NCBI RefSeq assembly: GCF_018128065.1
Contig: NZ_CP072360.1
Coordinates: forward strand, 1,740,501-1,804,500
Length of the DNA stretch: 64,000 nucleotides
Source: Prevotella melaninogenica
GTDB lineage: Bacteria > Bacteroidota > Bacteroidia > Bacteroidales > Bacteroidaceae
Direction: 5' to 3'
Of the stretch, positions 63,528 through 64,000 are shown in pieces (the first letter of the stretch is position 1; every line of letters begins with the position of its first letter). Made by a program: the position numbers and the translations under genes. The notes below the pieces were generated by a model. The model had not been told where the DNA came from. It ran no database searches and saw nothing but the letters and a program-made list of their open reading frames with translations.

Positions 63528-64000
63528 TTAATCAATATCAATCTTCTTCAATAATGCTGTGATAGATACGCGATCCTCAATAATCTCACGCAGCTTCTCT
63601 ACTGGCACACGCTCCTGCTTCATTGAATCACGATAACGCAATGTTACTGTATTATCAGTCAGAGTATCGCCATCAACAGTTACACAGAAAGGAGTACCAA
63701 TAGCATCTTGACGACGGTAACGCTTACCGATAGAATCCTTAGCCTCCATATGTGTGTTGAAATGGAACTTCAGTTGGTTAACAATCTCTTGAGCCTTCTC
63801 TGGAAGTCCATCTTTGTTTACCAATGGTAAAACAGCACACTTAACTGGTGCTAAAGGCTCAGGGAGTTTCAAGACAATACGGCTTGATCCGTTCTCCAAA
63901 GGTTCCTCTGTATAACTATGACACATCACTGATAAGAACATACGATCTACTCCGATAGATGTCTCAACATCGTAAGGAACATAGTTCTCTTTGCGCTCTG
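63528..64000 (-). CDS. glyQS: Glycine-tRNA ligase, C-terminal part
   Basis: The frame is open to the right edge, so only about 157 C-terminal residues are present (ENYVPYDVETSIGVDRMFLS and on). VDRMFLSVMCHSYTEEP is motif 3 of the class II catalytic domain, and from about residue 50 the anticodon-binding domain follows (LAPVKCAVLPLVNKDGLPEK, then YRRQDAIGTPFCVTVD). The single-chain, dimeric type of the enzyme is seen, charging tRNA-Gly. A start at an internal methionine (63941) is only an artefact of the edge. Confidence 0.93.
   Translation of the reverse strand, partial: ERKENYVPYDVETSIGVDRMFLSVMCHSYTEEPLENGSSRIVLKLPEPLAPVKCAVLPLVNKDGLPEKAQEIVNQLKFHFNTHMEAKDSIGKRYRRQDAIGTPFCVTVDGDTLTDNTVTLRYRDSMKQERVPVEKLREIIEDRVSITALLKKIDID

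Noticed and set aside
1..64000. tRNA or rRNA genes
   Set aside because: No T-loop/acceptor combinations or rRNA-like stretches were noticed in any gap, by eye only.

Overview
The window looks like a chromosomal segment of a Prevotella-type Bacteroidales bacterium. The evidence is the Bacteroidetes promoter element TAnnTTTG upstream of many genes, a ruvA-sprA pair (SprA is the type IX secretion pore), a GLPGLI-family protein, DUF3822 next to rsmD, a fimbrillin-like lipoprotein, DUF4840 and DUF6078 proteins, a Bacteroidetes IS66 element and meso-diaminopimelate dehydrogenase. I see no rRNA, tRNA or CRISPR array.

Layout. Positions 1-2.6 kb hold a small secreted-peptide locus: a C39-like/VKOR/thioredoxin membrane protein, a 51-residue double-glycine peptide with four cysteines (not previously listed as an ORF of any size), a perfect hairpin, and a GLPGLI protein cut by the window edge. 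At 2.6-5.1 kb a Fic gene sits between nested direct repeats. At 5.2-8.1 kb come lrgB/lrgA-like genes, DUF3822 and rsmD. At 8.2-11.6 kb are an HU-like protein and a fimbrillin-like lipoprotein whose C-terminus carries the codon signature of a diversity-generating-retroelement variable region. From 11.6 to 31 kb the content is mostly core: cls, the dnaG operon, an MscS channel, dacB, ddh, ruvA, sprA and cysK. From 31.2 to 34.5 kb there is an AAA ATPase/DUF4435 pair (PARIS-like) and a GH29 fucosidase.

An accessory island runs from about 34.7 to 48.9 kb. It holds an RloC/PrrC-like AAA_13 ATPase with a CPFC zinc-hook motif, two further Fic genes (one broken), an XRE-regulated STAND NTPase with an N-terminal DUF4365-like nuclease (Avs-like), mobilization genes (relaxase, MobC, candidate oriT) and a primase-like gene interrupted by a complete IS66 element with an exact 8-bp target duplication. 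From 49 kb to the end the content is again mainly core: potassium channel, dnaK, trkH-trkA-dxs, ompA, a MATE exporter, an FKBP lipoprotein and the C-terminus of glycyl-tRNA synthetase.

A cross-cutting observation: at least seven reading-frame breaks, in the TPR gene, cysK, the AAA_13 gene (twice), the Bro-N/Fic gene and the STAND gene (twice), are each repaired by adding one base to a homopolymer. Systematic homopolymer undercalling is the simplest explanation, because cysK is a housekeeping gene, but real decay or slippage-based switching in the island genes is possible. The window is also rich in short dispersed repeats: a MITE-like family with shared terminal inverted repeats, a 22-bp palindrome array, GGGCTAAT arrays and G/C-rich inverted pairs.
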